64,000 nucleotides of DNA from Burkholderiales bacterium Ga0077544 (lineage in GTDB: Bacteria; Pseudomonadota; Gammaproteobacteria; Burkholderiales; Burkholderiaceae_D): positions 310,001 to 374,000 of the forward strand of contig LNEU01000026.1 of assembly GCA_001464355.1 (NCBI GenBank), read 5' to 3'. Shown here one piece after another: positions 1 through 9,696 of the stretch. The position numbers and the translations under genes are program-made. The notes beneath the pieces were generated by a model. That model did not search any database. It was not told the DNA's origin and worked only from the letters and a program-made list of their open reading frames with translations. Position 1 is the first letter of the stretch. Each line of letters begins with the position of its first letter.

Positions 1-752
1 CAAATGCGGCAAGGTTCTCCCGCCCGCGCATAGGCAAAATAATTTTGCTGGAAGTAACCGGACTGACCGTTGACGCCTATGAAATCCTTCAGCGTGCTAC
101 CGCCTTGTTCAATGGCAGCAGCCAGGATTTCCCGTATCGCCTGTGCCAGACGTTCGTAGCGCTGCAGGCCGATTCTATGCGCTGGCGTCTTCGGATTGAT
201 ACGCGCCTGGAACAAACTTTCCGATGCATAAATATTTCCAACACCGACAACTATGTCTCCCGCCAGCAACACTTGCTTGATTGCCGAACTGCGGCTGCGC
301 GTTTGCTTATACAGCCATTCTGCGCTGAACAAATCTTCCAGCGGCTCGACCCCCAAAGTGCGCAGCAACAAGTGATTTTCGACCGCGCCCTCTTCCGCCG
401 CATGCCATAACACTGCGCCGAAGCGGCGTGGATCGGTCAGCCGCAACACCTGACTACCAACCGACATATCGAAGTGATCATGTTTTTGCGGAGGGACGCC
501 GAACGGAAGTATTCGGATATGCCCGGACATGCCGAGGTGGATGATCAAGGTGCCATGATCAAAATGTATCAACAGGTATTTGCCGCGCCTGCCGGTACTG
601 CGCACCGTATGGCCAGCCAGCGTTTGCGACAAATCAGCCGGGAACGGCCAGCGCAAACCGCTATGCCGCAATACGACACTGGTGACGGTGTGCCCTTCCA
701 GATGGGGTGCCACGCCGCGACGTGTTACTTCTACTTCGGGTAATTCAGGCAT
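1..752 (-). CDS. mutM: Formamidopyrimidine-DNA glycosylase (partial, 3' end off the window)
   Basis: Base-excision repair glycosylase/AP lyase that removes 8-oxoguanine and formamidopyrimidines. The protein starts MPELPEVE; Pro2 (the N-terminal residue after Met removal) is the catalytic nucleophile of the Fpg family and Glu3 the general acid. About 250 codons are present, including the H2TH region near VVGVGNIYASES. The frame runs off the left edge just after EPCRI, which is the first cysteine of the C-terminal zinc finger, so only about 20-25 residues are missing. It is divergent from the TPR gene at 852, with about 100 bases between them that must hold both promoters. The start at 752 is the only one that gives the invariant N-terminus. 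Confidence 0.96.
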   Translation of the reverse strand, partial: MPELPEVEVTRRGVAPHLEGHTVTSVVLRHSGLRWPFPADLSQTLAGHTVRSTGRRGKYLLIHFDHGTLIIHLGMSGHIRILPFGVPPQKHDHFDMSVGSQVLRLTDPRRFGAVLWHAAEEGAVENHLLLRTLGVEPLEDLFSAEWLYKQTRSRSSAIKQVLLAGDIVVGVGNIYASESLFQARINPKTPAHRIGLQRYERLAQAIREILAAAIEQGGSTLKDFIGVNGQSGYFQQNYFAYARAGEPCRI

Positions 753-851
753 GACGACAACAACTTCCTTGGTGGCTCTCGCATGGCGTCTATCGGCACA
801 GCACCGCGCACATTAGGCAACGGTTAAGCGTAGAATAAAAACCTGCTCGAT

Positions 852-2675
852 TTGCTTGGACTTCAATTGAAAAATGCTCTCGTTATTGTAACGCTGTCCG
901 TCCTGTTGTCTGCCGGTACCAACTTGCAAGCGCAGCCATTAGTGCCCGTCAAAGCGCCTCAGCCATCTCAATTGCTGGCTAAAGAAGGCCAGAAATCTTC
1001 CACGGCAAGCGGCAAAAGTACCGACAAGAAAGTGGTCAGCGACAAACAGGAAGATCCATTGCCGACACTCGACATGTCGGAGGATTTGCTATTCAAGTTG
1101 TTGCGCGCAGAGCTGGCTTATCAGCGCGGCGATTGGCAACTTGCCTATGTGACGATGCTGGTTGCAGCGCAGGAAACACGCGATCCCAGACTCGCACGTC
1201 GCGCTGCAGAAATCGCCTTGAGCGCCAAACAAACAGGGGAAGCCTTGTCTGCGGTCAGACTATGGCGCGAACTGGCACCGCATTCGGATGAAGCCAATCA
1301 GTTTTATCTCGGACTGGTTGTACTGGGTGAAAACCTGGCGGAAGCCAAACCTGTCTTTGTAGAGCGGCTGCGCGAAGTCAGCCCGCAAGCACGTGGCTTG
1401 CTTATCCTGCAAATTCAACGTCTGCTGAACCGCACCAAGGACAAGAATGCGGCGTTTACCTTGCAGGAAGAATTGACAGCGCCTTATCAAGGCCTGGTAG
1501 AAACGCATATCGCGCTGGCGCAGGCAGCACACGCCAAAGGTGATCTGGCACGTGCACGTATCGAGGCAGGCAAAGCACTCGCCATCAAACCTGATCTGGA
1601 AATCGCTGTCTTGATGCAGGCGCAATCCACACCCAGCCGCGAAGAGGCATTGCAGACGCTGGCGAGTTTCCTGAATAGCTATCCGAAAGCGCGCGACGTC
1701 CGCATCGCCTACGCAAAAATCCTGATCGACGACAAGCAATACGATGGCGCACGCAAGCAATTCGAGATTTTGCTCAAGGACCAGCCCAAGGATCTAAGCA
1801 TCATGTATGCGATGGGTATTCTCGGTGCGCAAATGAACGATAGGGCAAGCGCCGAGAAATATTTGAGCGCCTATCTGAAAGAACTGGAAAATAATCCGGA
1901 TGACGAACGCGATCCGGTACAGGCATTGCTGATCCTTTCGCAAATCGCCGAAGATCGCAAGGACTTCCCTGCAGCCCTTGCATGGCTGGCGCAAGTTGAA
2001 CCTGGCCCGGCCTATCTAGAAGCACAGGTGAGAAGCGCACAAATCATGGCCAATACCGGCGACTTGAGTGGCGCACGCAATTTGCTCAGCCATTTGAAAC
2101 CTGACGGTCAACGCGAACAGATTCAAATCATGGTGGCAGATGCGCAATTGCTGCGCGATGCCAATCGTGTTCCAGACGCACTGGCCGTACTGACCAAAGG
2201 TCTGGAACGCTTTCCCGAAGATACCGGCTTGCTGTATGACTACGCCATGCTGGCTGAGAAGGCTGGCCGTTTCGACTTGATGGAAGGCGCATTGCGCAAG
2301 ATCATCAAGCTCGCGCCTAATAATCAGCACGCGTATAACGCATTGGGCTATTCATTCGCCGAGCGCAATATCCATTTACAGGAAGCCTACACGCTGATCG
2401 ACAAGGCATCAAAACTGGCACCGGAGGATCCATTCATCATGGATAGCATGGGCTGGATCTATTTCCGCCTAGGCAAATTGACGGAAGCGGAAGATTATTT
2501 GCGTCGCGCCTACGCAGTTCGGCCGGATGTAGAAATAGGCGTGCACCTGGGTGAAGTGTTGTGGATCAAAGGTGAAAAAGAGGCAGCACAACAATTGCTG
2601 CGCGATGCAAATCTGAAAGATCCGAAAAACGATTTGTTGAAAAGTACCTTGGCGCGTCTGGGCATCAAGCTTTAA
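852..2675 (+). CDS. Exported TPR-repeat protein
   Basis: A 607-residue protein with an N-terminal hydrophobic stretch (about residues 8-26, ending near LQAQP) that looks like a signal peptide. A long alpha-helical region of tetratricopeptide repeats follows; the clearest lie in the C-terminal third (NNQHAYNALGYSFAER, DPFIMDSMGWIYFRLGKLTEAEDYL). It is probably a periplasmic or membrane-anchored scaffold; the cargo cannot be read from sequence. The start is a TTG at 852 (a second in-frame TTG is at 867); no in-frame ATG precedes the signal peptide. It precedes lolB, as in many betaproteobacteria, and a strong hairpin follows the stop. Confidence 0.85.
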   Translation: MLGLQLKNALVIVTLSVLLSAGTNLQAQPLVPVKAPQPSQLLAKEGQKSSTASGKSTDKKVVSDKQEDPLPTLDMSEDLLFKLLRAELAYQRGDWQLAYVTMLVAAQETRDPRLARRAAEIALSAKQTGEALSAVRLWRELAPHSDEANQFYLGLVVLGENLAEAKPVFVERLREVSPQARGLLILQIQRLLNRTKDKNAAFTLQEELTAPYQGLVETHIALAQAAHAKGDLARARIEAGKALAIKPDLEIAVLMQAQSTPSREEALQTLASFLNSYPKARDVRIAYAKILIDDKQYDGARKQFEILLKDQPKDLSIMYAMGILGAQMNDRASAEKYLSAYLKELENNPDDERDPVQALLILSQIAEDRKDFPAALAWLAQVEPGPAYLEAQVRSAQIMANTGDLSGARNLLSHLKPDGQREQIQIMVADAQLLRDANRVPDALAVLTKGLERFPEDTGLLYDYAMLAEKAGRFDLMEGALRKIIKLAPNNQHAYNALGYSFAERNIHLQEAYTLIDKASKLAPEDPFIMDSMGWIYFRLGKLTEAEDYLRRAYAVRPDVEIGVHLGEVLWIKGEKEAAQQLLRDANLKDPKNDLLKSTLARLGIKL

Positions 2676-2720
2676 TTCAAGTTCTGCTTCTAGCTGAACG
2701 CCAAAGCAAACCTTGCATAC

Positions 2721-2766
2721 ATTCTGGATTTGACAATGCAGTAGTCAAATCCAGAATTTCATTATT
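2721..2766 (+). terminator. Hairpin terminator after TPR gene
   Basis: A perfect 14-bp inverted repeat (2721-2734 with 2744-2757) encloses a 9-base loop. It is followed by a T-rich stretch, TTCATTATTTCT. It lies 45 bases after the TPR stop and ahead of lolB, so it probably limits read-through. The T tract is interrupted, so termination may be incomplete. Confidence 0.6.
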
Positions 2767-2901
2767 TCTATCGGCCCCAGTCGCGCCCGCTGTCGCTTAC
2801 AATCATCCGCTCTATGCAAGCCACTACAAGCCTTGCAAATCCATTCAGTAGCTTGCTTTGCGTACGACACACCCGCAAAGCTTATGTATATATCTAACGC
2901 G

Positions 2902-3549
2902 ATGCCCCGACAAACCACAAAGACGTTCATGCACAAAGCCGCCAGTTCCATTGCATTCTGCGCCCTCTTATTGAGTGGCTGCTCCACGATTTCGCCCGCC
3001 GAAAATAAGGACATGGCTGAACAAAACACCAGCCAACGCAGCTATAAGGACGCGCTGGAACTCGATGGACGCTTGTCGGTGCAGTATCAAAGAAACGACG
3101 AGGATCAAGCAATACACGCCAGCTTTAACTGGAAGCAGAGCAAGGACCGCAGCAGCATTACCATCCTGTCGCCACTGGGGCAAATTCTCGCGACCATAGA
3201 CGTCAAACCGGGCAATGCCACGCTGACACAATCAGGCCAGGCGCCACGTAACGCAGCGGATGTCGATACTCTGGCAGAGCAGGCACTCGGCTGGCCTTTG
3301 CCGGTTTCAGGCTTGCGCAACTGGCTGCAAGGATTTGCCACCGATACAAATAACCAAAGCTTTATCGCAAGCTCGTCGAACACGAATGTGCAGACACGGG
3401 ATGGCTGGAATATTCAGTACATGAGCTGGGAAGACGATAATCAGACACCCGTGCAAAGCCGCCCCAAACGCATAGACCTGACGCGCCAGACCGAACAGGC
3501 CGGCAAAGTCATGATCCGCATCGTGCTCGACAAATGGCAGTCACAATAG
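2902..3549 (+). CDS. lolB: Outer-membrane lipoprotein receptor LolB
   Basis: Receives lipoproteins from the periplasmic carrier LolA and inserts them into the outer membrane. The lipobox LLSGC places the lipidated cysteine codon at 2980. The mature part has the LolB pattern: LDGRLSVQYQ strand, FNWKQ, LSPLGQILATI, and the ALGWPLPVSGLRNWL segment. Three in-frame ATGs exist (2884, 2902, 2929). 2902 is preferred because it gives a basic n-region (PRQTTK) before the hydrophobic core; an even longer frame opens at 2833. It lies directly upstream of ispE, the usual order in Proteobacteria. Confidence 0.9.
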   Translation: MPRQTTKTFMHKAASSIAFCALLLSGCSTISPAENKDMAEQNTSQRSYKDALELDGRLSVQYQRNDEDQAIHASFNWKQSKDRSSITILSPLGQILATIDVKPGNATLTQSGQAPRNAADVDTLAEQALGWPLPVSGLRNWLQGFATDTNNQSFIASSSNTNVQTRDGWNIQYMSWEDDNQTPVQSRPKRIDLTRQTEQAGKVMIRIVLDKWQSQ

Positions 3550-3591
3550 ACATCCTATTCAACGATAGATATTCAACAGCCGCACAAGCAT

Positions 3592-4455
3592 ATGGTTCGC
3601 ATACTCAACAACTGCCCGGCACCGGCCAAACTGAATCTTTTTTTGCACGTCACAGGCAGACGGGCTGATGGCTATCATCTGTTGCAAAGCGTATTTCAGT
3701 TGATAGACAAAGGCGATGTACTGCACTTCGCCGTGCGTGACGATAATGTCATCCAGCGCAGCACCGAACTGGACGGCGTGCCCGCCGAAAGCGATCTGGT
3801 GGTGCGCGCAGCACGACTGCTGCAAGCGGAAGCAAAAAAGCAGGGCAAAGTCGTGGGCGCAGAGATCGCCGTTGAAAAAAATCTGCCCATGGGCGGCGGC
3901 CTCGGTGGCGGCTCATCCGATGCGGCCACCACACTGATCGCCCTCAATCATCTGTGGCAAACGGGACTGGCGCGCGCCGAATTGATGGCAATTGGACTGC
4001 AATTAGGCGCGGATATACCATTTTTTATATTCGGACAAAACGCATTTGCTGAGGGTATAGGCGAAGCTTTGGTCGCGGTAGAAACGCCGAAACACTGGTT
4101 CATCGTCATCGAACCTGGCGTGTCGGTTCCAACGCAGCAGATATTTTCTGCAACTGAATTGACAAGGGATACGAAACCCGTCAAAATATCGGACTTTTCC
4201 GGGGCTCTAGAAAGCTTCGGTAAAAACGACCTGCAAGTCGTGGCTGCAAACTTGTTTCCGCCGATTGCCGAGGCCATTAAATGGTTGCAGCAGTACGGCG
4301 ATGCAAGAATGACAGGTTCCGGCGCTTGTGTGTTTTGCCCATTTGAGCAAGAACAACAAGTCGATGCAGTACTGGCAACAGTACCGCCGCAATGGAAAGC
4401 CTGGAAAGCCCAAGCGATGTCGCATCATCCGCTCGCTTATTTGACGCAAAAGTAA
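3592..4455 (+). CDS. ispE: 4-diphosphocytidyl-2-C-methyl-D-erythritol kinase
   Basis: Fourth-step kinase of the MEP isoprenoid pathway; it phosphorylates the 2-hydroxyl of CDP-methylerythritol. The 287 residues are normal for the family. The [11 protein letters not shown]-terminus carries the active-site lysine (about K13). The GHMP ATP-binding loop, [15 protein letters not shown], is at about 98-112, and the catalytic aspartate is in GADIPFF (about D141). The C-terminal GHMP motif is MTGSGACVF. It is 42 bases after lolB, so probably in one transcript, and is followed by a tRNA gene. Confidence 0.97.
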   Translation: MVRILNNCPAPAKLNLFLHVTGRRADGYHLLQSVFQLIDKGDVLHFAVRDDNVIQRSTELDGVPAESDLVVRAARLLQAEAKKQGKVVGAEIAVEKNLPMGGGLGGGSSDAATTLIALNHLWQTGLARAELMAIGLQLGADIPFFIFGQNAFAEGIGEALVAVETPKHWFIVIEPGVSVPTQQIFSATELTRDTKPVKISDFSGALESFGKNDLQVVAANLFPPIAEAIKWLQQYGDARMTGSGACVFCPFEQEQQVDAVLATVPPQWKAWKAQAMSHHPLAYLTQK

Positions 4456-4557
4456 ATGCGGCAAACCTAAATGCAGTAGTCGTAAAGTCAGAATTCGTCG
4501 TTCGTATTATCCGCCGCTAACCAAGCGAAGATAATGCGGAAGACACAAAGGTTGCGT

Positions 4558-4634
4558 AGGGGAATCGCCAAGTTGGTTAAGGCACTGGATTTTGATTCCA
4601 GCATTCGAAGGTTCGAGTCCTTCTTCCCCTGCCA
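4558..4634 (+). tRNA. glnT: tRNA-Gln (anticodon TTG)
   Basis: A full cloverleaf can be drawn. The acceptor stem is AGGGGAA (4558-4564) with TTCCCCT (4624-4630), followed by G73 and a genomically encoded CCA at 4632-4634. The anticodon stem CTGGA/TCCAG encloses a 7-base loop with anticodon TTG at 4592-4594. The T arm is GGTTCGAGTCC. Position between ispE and prs is the classic location for tRNA-Gln in beta- and gammaproteobacteria. Confidence 0.97.
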
Positions 4635-4742
4635 TTCATATCTATAGCAAGAAAAACAATAGCCGCCAACGCAAGACGTCACCGTCAGGCTTTGGCGGCT
4701 TTCCAGCTTTTTACTGTCATCTAACTTTGTAGCGGGAATTCC

Positions 4743-5696
4743 ATGGCACTCGAAAACCTGATGGTTTTTACCGGCAACGCAAATCCGGATCTGGCTTTGG
4801 GGGTTGCCAAACATCTAGGCATACCGCTCGGCAAAGCAGTTGTTTCCAAATTTTCCGACGGCGAAATCGTTGTTGAAATCAATGAAAACGTACGCGGCAA
4901 AGATGTGTTTGTCTTGCAGTCGACATGCTCCCCGACCAATGACAACTTGATGGAAATCATGTTGATGGTCGATGCACTGAAGCGCGCTTCGGCTGGCCGC
5001 ATCACCGCAGCCATCCCTTATTACGGCTATGCCCGTCAGGATCGCCGCCCACGCTCGGCGCGTGTTGCGATTTCGGCAAAAGTCGTCGCTAACATGCTGC
5101 AAGAAGCTGGCGTTGAACGCGTACTCATCATGGATCTGCATGCAGATCAGATTCAGGGCTTCTTCGATATTCCGGTTGATAATATTTATGCATCACCGAT
5201 ATTGCTGAGTGATCTGGTTGCAAAGAATTACGACGACCTGCTGGTTGTTTCGCCTGACGTCGGCGGCGTAGTTCGCGCGCGTGCATTGGCAAAACGCATG
5301 AACTGCGATCTGGCCATCATCGACAAACGTCGCCCGAAAGCGAACGTGTCGGAAGTAATGAACATTATCGGTGAAGTCGAAGGGCGCAACTGCGTGATCA
5401 TGGATGACATGGTCGATACCGCCGGCACATTGACGAAAGCTGCTGAAGTATTGAAGGAACGCGGTGCGAAGAAAGTCATCGCCTACTGTACGCATCCGGT
5501 ATTGTCGGGCCCTGCGATCGAACGCATCACGAACTCGCCGCTGGATGAATTGGTCGTGACCGACACCATTCCGCTGAGCGATGCAGCCAAAGCCTGTTCA
5601 AAAATCCGCGTGCTGTCTTGCGCGAGCTTGCTGGCTGAAACTTTCAAGCGCATCAGCACCGGCGATTCCGTCATGTCGCTTTTCGCAGAATCATAG
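4743..5696 (+). CDS. prs: Ribose-phosphate pyrophosphokinase
   Basis: Makes PRPP from ribose 5-phosphate and ATP, feeding purine, pyrimidine, NAD, histidine and tryptophan synthesis. The 317 residues are typical of the class I hexameric enzyme. Visible motifs are the ATP-loop [12 protein letters not shown] (91-102), the divalent-cation segment [11 protein letters not shown] (131-141), the flexible loop around KRRP (195-198) and the PRPP-binding loop [13 protein letters not shown] (218-230). The start ATG follows a GCGGGAATT stretch. It lies just after tRNA-Gln and before rplY, as in related genomes. Confidence 0.98.
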   Translation: MALENLMVFTGNANPDLALGVAKHLGIPLGKAVVSKFSDGEIVVEINENVRGKDVFVLQSTCSPTNDNLMEIMLMVDALKRASAGRITAAIPYYGYARQDRRPRSARVAISAKVVANMLQEAGVERVLIMDLHADQIQGFFDIPVDNIYASPILLSDLVAKNYDDLLVVSPDVGGVVRARALAKRMNCDLAIIDKRRPKANVSEVMNIIGEVEGRNCVIMDDMVDTAGTLTKAAEVLKERGAKKVIAYCTHPVLSGPAIERITNSPLDELVVTDTIPLSDAAKACSKIRVLSCASLLAETFKRISTGDSVMSLFAES

Positions 5697-5820
5697 CAAG
5701 AACGTTGAACCCTGCACCTTCGGATGCAGGCAAGGATGTCGGCGAATTGCTGTTTCGCCGATATTCAAAACCCGGTGTGGTTGATTAACGAAGTTGAGTT
5801 AATTTGCTGCACCACTTTTC

Positions 5821-5844
5821 AAATCCCCTGGTCGCGGGGGATTT
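5821..5844 (+). promoter_or_regulatory. Hairpin in the prs-rplY gap
   Basis: The 190-base gap between prs and rplY holds an 8-bp inverted repeat AAATCCCC/GGGGATTT (5821-5828 with 5837-5844). A second stem, CGGCGAA...TTCGCCG, lies near 5742-5762. Neither is followed by a T tract. They may form an rplY leader structure or a weak prs terminator; nothing further can be decided from sequence. Confidence 0.35.
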
Positions 5845-5886
5845 AACCGCAGGATGATTTTTCATCCCGCCTATTTGGAGTTCATC

Positions 5887-6513
5887 ATGAAAGTAGTCGC
5901 ATTCGCACGTAATGACCTGGGGACCGGAGCGAGCCGCCGCCAGCGCATTGCAGGCCTCACCCCTGGTATCGTTTATGGTGGCACAGCTGCACCGGTCAAT
6001 ATCTCGCTCGACCACAACGCGCTGTACCATGCATTGAAAAAAGAAGCGTTCCACTCGTCTATCCTCGACCTCGAAGTCGATGGCAAAACTGAAAAAGTAT
6101 TGTTGCGCGACTTCCAGGTCCACGCGTACAAACAACTGGTCTTGCACGCTGATTTCCAACGCGTAGATGCCAAGCAAAAAATCCACGTTAAAGTGCCATT
6201 GCACTTCGTGAACGCTGAAACATCACCAGCAGTCAAACTGTCGGCCGGCATCATCAGCCATGTCACAACTGAATTGGACGTCACCTGCCTGCCAGCTGAC
6301 TTGCCAGAATTCGTTGAAGTCGATCTGGGTGCACTGGAAGTCGGTCACTCGATCCACTTGGCTGACATCAAATTGCCAAAAGGCGTCGTTGCAGTGATCC
6401 ACGGTGGTGAAGACAACCCAACGATCGCTACTGCTGCAATCCCTGCTGGCAAAGTTGAAGAAGCCGCAGCACCTGCTGCTGACGCAGCTGCAGCTCCTGC
6501 TGACAAGAAGTAA
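5887..6513 (+). CDS. rplY: 50S ribosomal protein L25, general stress (Ctc) type
   Basis: Binds 5S rRNA in the large ribosomal subunit. This is the long, two-domain Ctc/TL5 form (208 residues) rather than the 94-residue E. coli form. It has an N-terminal L25 domain (about 1-95, with [19 protein letters not shown]), a C-terminal beta domain (about 100-185) and an Ala/Pro/Lys tail. The ATG at 5887 is chosen because TTTGGAG lies just upstream and MKVVAFARN is the family N-terminus; an open extension to 5854 is not credible. A clear terminator follows. Confidence 0.96.
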   Translation: MKVVAFARNDLGTGASRRQRIAGLTPGIVYGGTAAPVNISLDHNALYHALKKEAFHSSILDLEVDGKTEKVLLRDFQVHAYKQLVLHADFQRVDAKQKIHVKVPLHFVNAETSPAVKLSAGIISHVTTELDVTCLPADLPEFVEVDLGALEVGHSIHLADIKLPKGVVAVIHGGEDNPTIATAAIPAGKVEEAAAPAADAAAAPADKK

Positions 6514-6543
6514 TCGCATGATTGTCGGCTTGCCCGGCAATTG

Positions 6544-6573
6544 AAAAACCCGCCTTCATGGCGGGTTTTTTTA
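6544..6573 (+). terminator. Rho-independent terminator of rplY
   Basis: The stem AACCCGCC/GGCGGGTT closes a four-base loop (TTCA region) and runs directly into a T tract (TTTTTTT). It lies 30 bases after the rplY stop. Confidence 0.92.
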
Positions 6574-6637
6574 TGATGCAGACAAACACAAGCCGTCTTC
6601 ATCCCCGATAATCAGGTTTTCCAATTTTCACAACGCC

Positions 6638-7228
6638 ATGCCTATTCGCCTTATCGTCGGTCTCGGCAATCCCGGCCAGGAATACGAACAAACCCGTCAC
6701 AACGCCGGCTTCTGGCTGGTCGATGAACTCGCGCGCAGTACGCCGCGTTGCAATCTGTCACGTGAATCCAAATACAATGCGCTCGCCGCAAAAACAGCGA
6801 TCGCGGGACAGGAAGTCTGGCTGCTGGAACCGCAAACGTTCATGAATCGTTCCGGCCTATCGGTCGGTGCACTAGCGCGCTTTTATAAGATCCTGCCGGA
6901 TGAAATTCTGGTCGCGCATGATGAACTCGATATTCCACCCGGCGTCGCCAAGCTGAAAAAAGGCGGCTCATCCGGCGGGCACAATGGTTTGAAAGACATT
7001 ACTGCGGCACTCGGCACGCAAGATTACTGGCGTCTGCGCATAGGCATAGGTCATCCGCGCACATTGAATTTGAATCAGCCGGTCGTTGATTTTGTTTTGC
7101 ATAGGCCGCGCAAGGAAGAACAACCACTGATCGATGAGGCCATAGCCAAGAGCTTGTCGATTATTCCACTACTGTGTGAAGGCAATTTCAATGCGGCAGC
7201 GATGAAATTGCACACTGTCGAAAAATAG
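6638..7228 (+). CDS. pth: Peptidyl-tRNA hydrolase
   Basis: Cleaves peptidyl-tRNA released from stalled ribosomes, recycling tRNA. It has 196 residues, the usual size. The N-terminal signature [18 protein letters not shown] contains the catalytic histidine (H21). Other conserved blocks are PQTFMNRSG, the substrate-positioning DELDIPPG, and [13 protein letters not shown]. The gene order rplY-pth-ychF is widely conserved. Confidence 0.97.
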   Translation: MPIRLIVGLGNPGQEYEQTRHNAGFWLVDELARSTPRCNLSRESKYNALAAKTAIAGQEVWLLEPQTFMNRSGLSVGALARFYKILPDEILVAHDELDIPPGVAKLKKGGSSGGHNGLKDITAALGTQDYWRLRIGIGHPRTLNLNQPVVDFVLHRPRKEEQPLIDEAIAKSLSIIPLLCEGNFNAAAMKLHTVEK

Positions 7229-7395
7229 GCGGCATTCGAAAATCACCGAAATTGTGACCGAGATGAATCGCAATACTCATCTCAAAATCCTGCTCAATGT
7301 GCATAGCCTTCAACTAGTCATCCGCCAAACACGGCATACCCCGCTCGCTACGGTAAAATAGCGGGTTAATTCATCTCTCAGCAAAGCACAACATC

Positions 7396-8487
7396 ATGAG
7401 TCTCAAATGCGGCATCGTCGGCCTGCCTAACGTCGGCAAATCTACCCTCTTCAACGCACTCACGAAAGCCGGCATCCCTGCTGAGAACTATCCGTTCTGC
7501 ACGATCGAGCCTAACGTCGGCATGGTCGAAGTGCCGGATCCACGTTTGCAAGCATTGGCAGAAATCGTCAAGCCTGAACGCATCCTGCCAGCCACCGTTG
7601 AGTTCGTCGATATCGCCGGCCTGGTCGCAGGCGCATCCAAAGGCGAAGGCCTGGGCAATCAGTTCCTCGCGCACATTCGCGAAACCGATGCCATCGTCAA
7701 CGTGGTGCGCTGCTTTGAAGACGACAATGTGATCCACGTCGCCGGCAAAATCAATCCGCTCGACGACATCGAAGTCATCCAGACCGAACTCGCACTCGCG
7801 GACATGGGCACAGTTGAAAAAGCAATCCATCGCGAAAACAAGAAAGCCCGTTCCGGCGATAAAGATGCAAGCAAGCTGGTCGAAATCCTCGAACGCATCA
7901 TGCCGCACCTGAACGAAGCCAAACCAGTGCGCGCAATGGGTCTCGACAAGGAAGAGATGGAGTTGATCAAGCCACTGTGCCTGATCACAGCCAAACCGGC
8001 GATGTATGTTGGCAACGTGTCTGATTCCGGCTTCACCAACAACCCATTGCTGGATCAATTGACTGCGTATGCCAAATCGCAAAACGCTCCTGTCGTTGCT
8101 ATCTGTGCTGCCATCGAATCCGAAATCGCCGAGCTCGACGATGCAGATAAAAAAGAATTCCTTGCCGATATGGGCATGGAAGAACCAGGCCTCGATCGTT
8201 TGATCCGTGCCGGTTTTTCATTGCTCGGCCTGCAAAGCTACTTCACCGCTGGCGTGAAAGAAGTGCGCGCATGGACCATCCACGTTGGTGATACCGGCCC
8301 ACAAGCGGCCGGCGTGATTCATACTGATTTCGAGCGTGGTTACATCCGCGCACAAACCATCGCGTATGAAGATTTCATCAAGTTCAAAGGTGAACAAGGC
8401 GCGAAAGAAGCCGGCAAGATGCGCGCCGAGGGCAAGGAATATGTCGTCAAGGATGGGGACGTGTTGAATTTCCTGTTCAATGTATAA
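7396..8487 (+). CDS. ychF: Redox-regulated ATPase YchF (Obg-family)
   Basis: Ribosome-associated P-loop NTPase of the Obg family; YchF proteins prefer ATP over GTP. 363 residues, full length. The G1 loop GLPNVGKST is at 9-17, G3 is [14 protein letters not shown], and the C-terminal TGS domain includes [21 protein letters not shown] and ends [10 protein letters not shown]. In the family a change from NKxD to N-x-x-E in G4 explains ATP use; I did not locate G4 with certainty here. A long hairpin follows. Confidence 0.97.
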   Translation: MSLKCGIVGLPNVGKSTLFNALTKAGIPAENYPFCTIEPNVGMVEVPDPRLQALAEIVKPERILPATVEFVDIAGLVAGASKGEGLGNQFLAHIRETDAIVNVVRCFEDDNVIHVAGKINPLDDIEVIQTELALADMGTVEKAIHRENKKARSGDKDASKLVEILERIMPHLNEAKPVRAMGLDKEEMELIKPLCLITAKPAMYVGNVSDSGFTNNPLLDQLTAYAKSQNAPVVAICAAIESEIAELDDADKKEFLADMGMEEPGLDRLIRAGFSLLGLQSYFTAGVKEVRAWTIHVGDTGPQAAGVIHTDFERGYIRAQTIAYEDFIKFKGEQGAKEAGKMRAEGKEYVVKDGDVLNFLFNV

Positions 8488-8599
8488 AGTGCGCTATAAA
8501 ACCGATACAAAAACCGGCATAACGCTAGATAAAACTGCTCTACGATCTGGATTAAAAACCAGATTGGAGAACATTTAGAAACAACCGGTCTGATCCGGC

Positions 8600-8641
8600 A
8601 TTGCCGTTGGTTTCGATATCGCGAAGCCAACGGCAATTTTC
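8600..8641 (+). terminator. Terminator after ychF
   Basis: Arms of 16 bases (8600-8615 with 8622-8637, one G-T wobble) enclose a six-base loop and are followed by TTTT. The hairpin lies between ychF and the MOSC gene. It overlaps an upstream in-frame extension of the MOSC frame, which is one reason to place the MOSC start at 8670. Confidence 0.75.
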
Positions 8642-8669
8642 TAGACAATTCCAAACGCTCACGCCCGAC

Positions 8670-9521
8670 ATGCCCATCCTCACTGAACTCAATCTGTATC
8701 CGATCAAATCCTGCGCCGGCATTTCCTTGCGCGAAGCGACATTGACGCCGGCGGGCTTGATGAGCCAGCATATTTATGATCGCGAGTGGATGATCGTCGA
8801 TGAAAATGGGCTGGCATTGACGCAGCGCGAATTTCCAAAAATGGCCGTGATCGAACCACGCATCAAGGCCGACACGCTGGAACTGCGTTCGCCCGGCATG
8901 CTGCGATTTGAAATTCCATTGGATCTACCTGACCCGGCAGATGAAAAAATCGTGCGCGTCAAAGTCTGGGATGATGAAGTCGATGCCTACGATTGCGACG
9001 ATACGACTGCTTTGTGGTTCTCGAATGCATTGGGGACATCTTGCAGACTCGTGCGCTTTCATCCGAACGCGCAAAGACTCGCAAATAAGGAATGGACGAA
9101 GGAACTCGACGCTCCTACGCTGTTCTCAGATGGCTTCCCGATGCTGGTAATCGGCACAGGTTCGCTGGAAGATTTGAATGAAAAACTGGTGGCGCAAGGA
9201 CGCGCTGCCTTGCCCATGAATCGCTTTCGCCCTAATCTGGTGTTCAGCGACATCCCGCCATTTGAAGAAGATTTTGCGAGTTTGTACAAAATCGGTGATG
9301 CCAGCCTGAAACCAGTCAAACCTTCCCCGCGCTGCCCTATTCCATCGATCGATCAGGCCACTGGTGAGTTCGGTCCCGACCCGCTGGATATTCTGCAAAC
9401 CTATCGCACCAATCCCAAACTGGACGACCGCATCACGTTTGGCATGAATACCATTTTGCTCAGCGGTGAAGGACAAGTGATACGCGTGGGACAGACGGTT
9501 GAAGTGGAACTAGATTTCTGA
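8670..9521 (+). CDS. MOSC-domain protein (molybdenum cofactor sulfurase C-terminal-like)
   Basis: 283 residues. The N-terminal MOSC_N beta-barrel domain begins ILTELNLYPIKSCAG, and the C-terminal MOSC domain includes MNRFRPNLVF and the conserved cysteine in PSPRCPIPSID. Relatives (YcbX/YiiM type, mARC) act in molybdenum-cofactor-dependent reduction of N-hydroxylated compounds. Unlike E. coli YcbX there is no C-terminal 2Fe-2S domain. The ATG at 8670 matches the family N-terminus; the upstream extension to 8601 falls in the ychF terminator. Confidence 0.9.
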   Translation: MPILTELNLYPIKSCAGISLREATLTPAGLMSQHIYDREWMIVDENGLALTQREFPKMAVIEPRIKADTLELRSPGMLRFEIPLDLPDPADEKIVRVKVWDDEVDAYDCDDTTALWFSNALGTSCRLVRFHPNAQRLANKEWTKELDAPTLFSDGFPMLVIGTGSLEDLNEKLVAQGRAALPMNRFRPNLVFSDIPPFEEDFASLYKIGDASLKPVKPSPRCPIPSIDQATGEFGPDPLDILQTYRTNPKLDDRITFGMNTILLSGEGQVIRVGQTVEVELDF

Positions 9522-9696
9522 GCTAACGCATAGCTGCATTTATCGCACAACAAATCATCTTCAACTTTAGACATCTGAATTGAGAGTAAAGCGATCTTAA
9601 CCTCGCACGAAAATTGCCATGAGGTAAGCATAGGCGTAGTATGCAGCACTTACCTATCGCGACACCCCCGGCCATTGCAGTTTTGATCTGACGTCC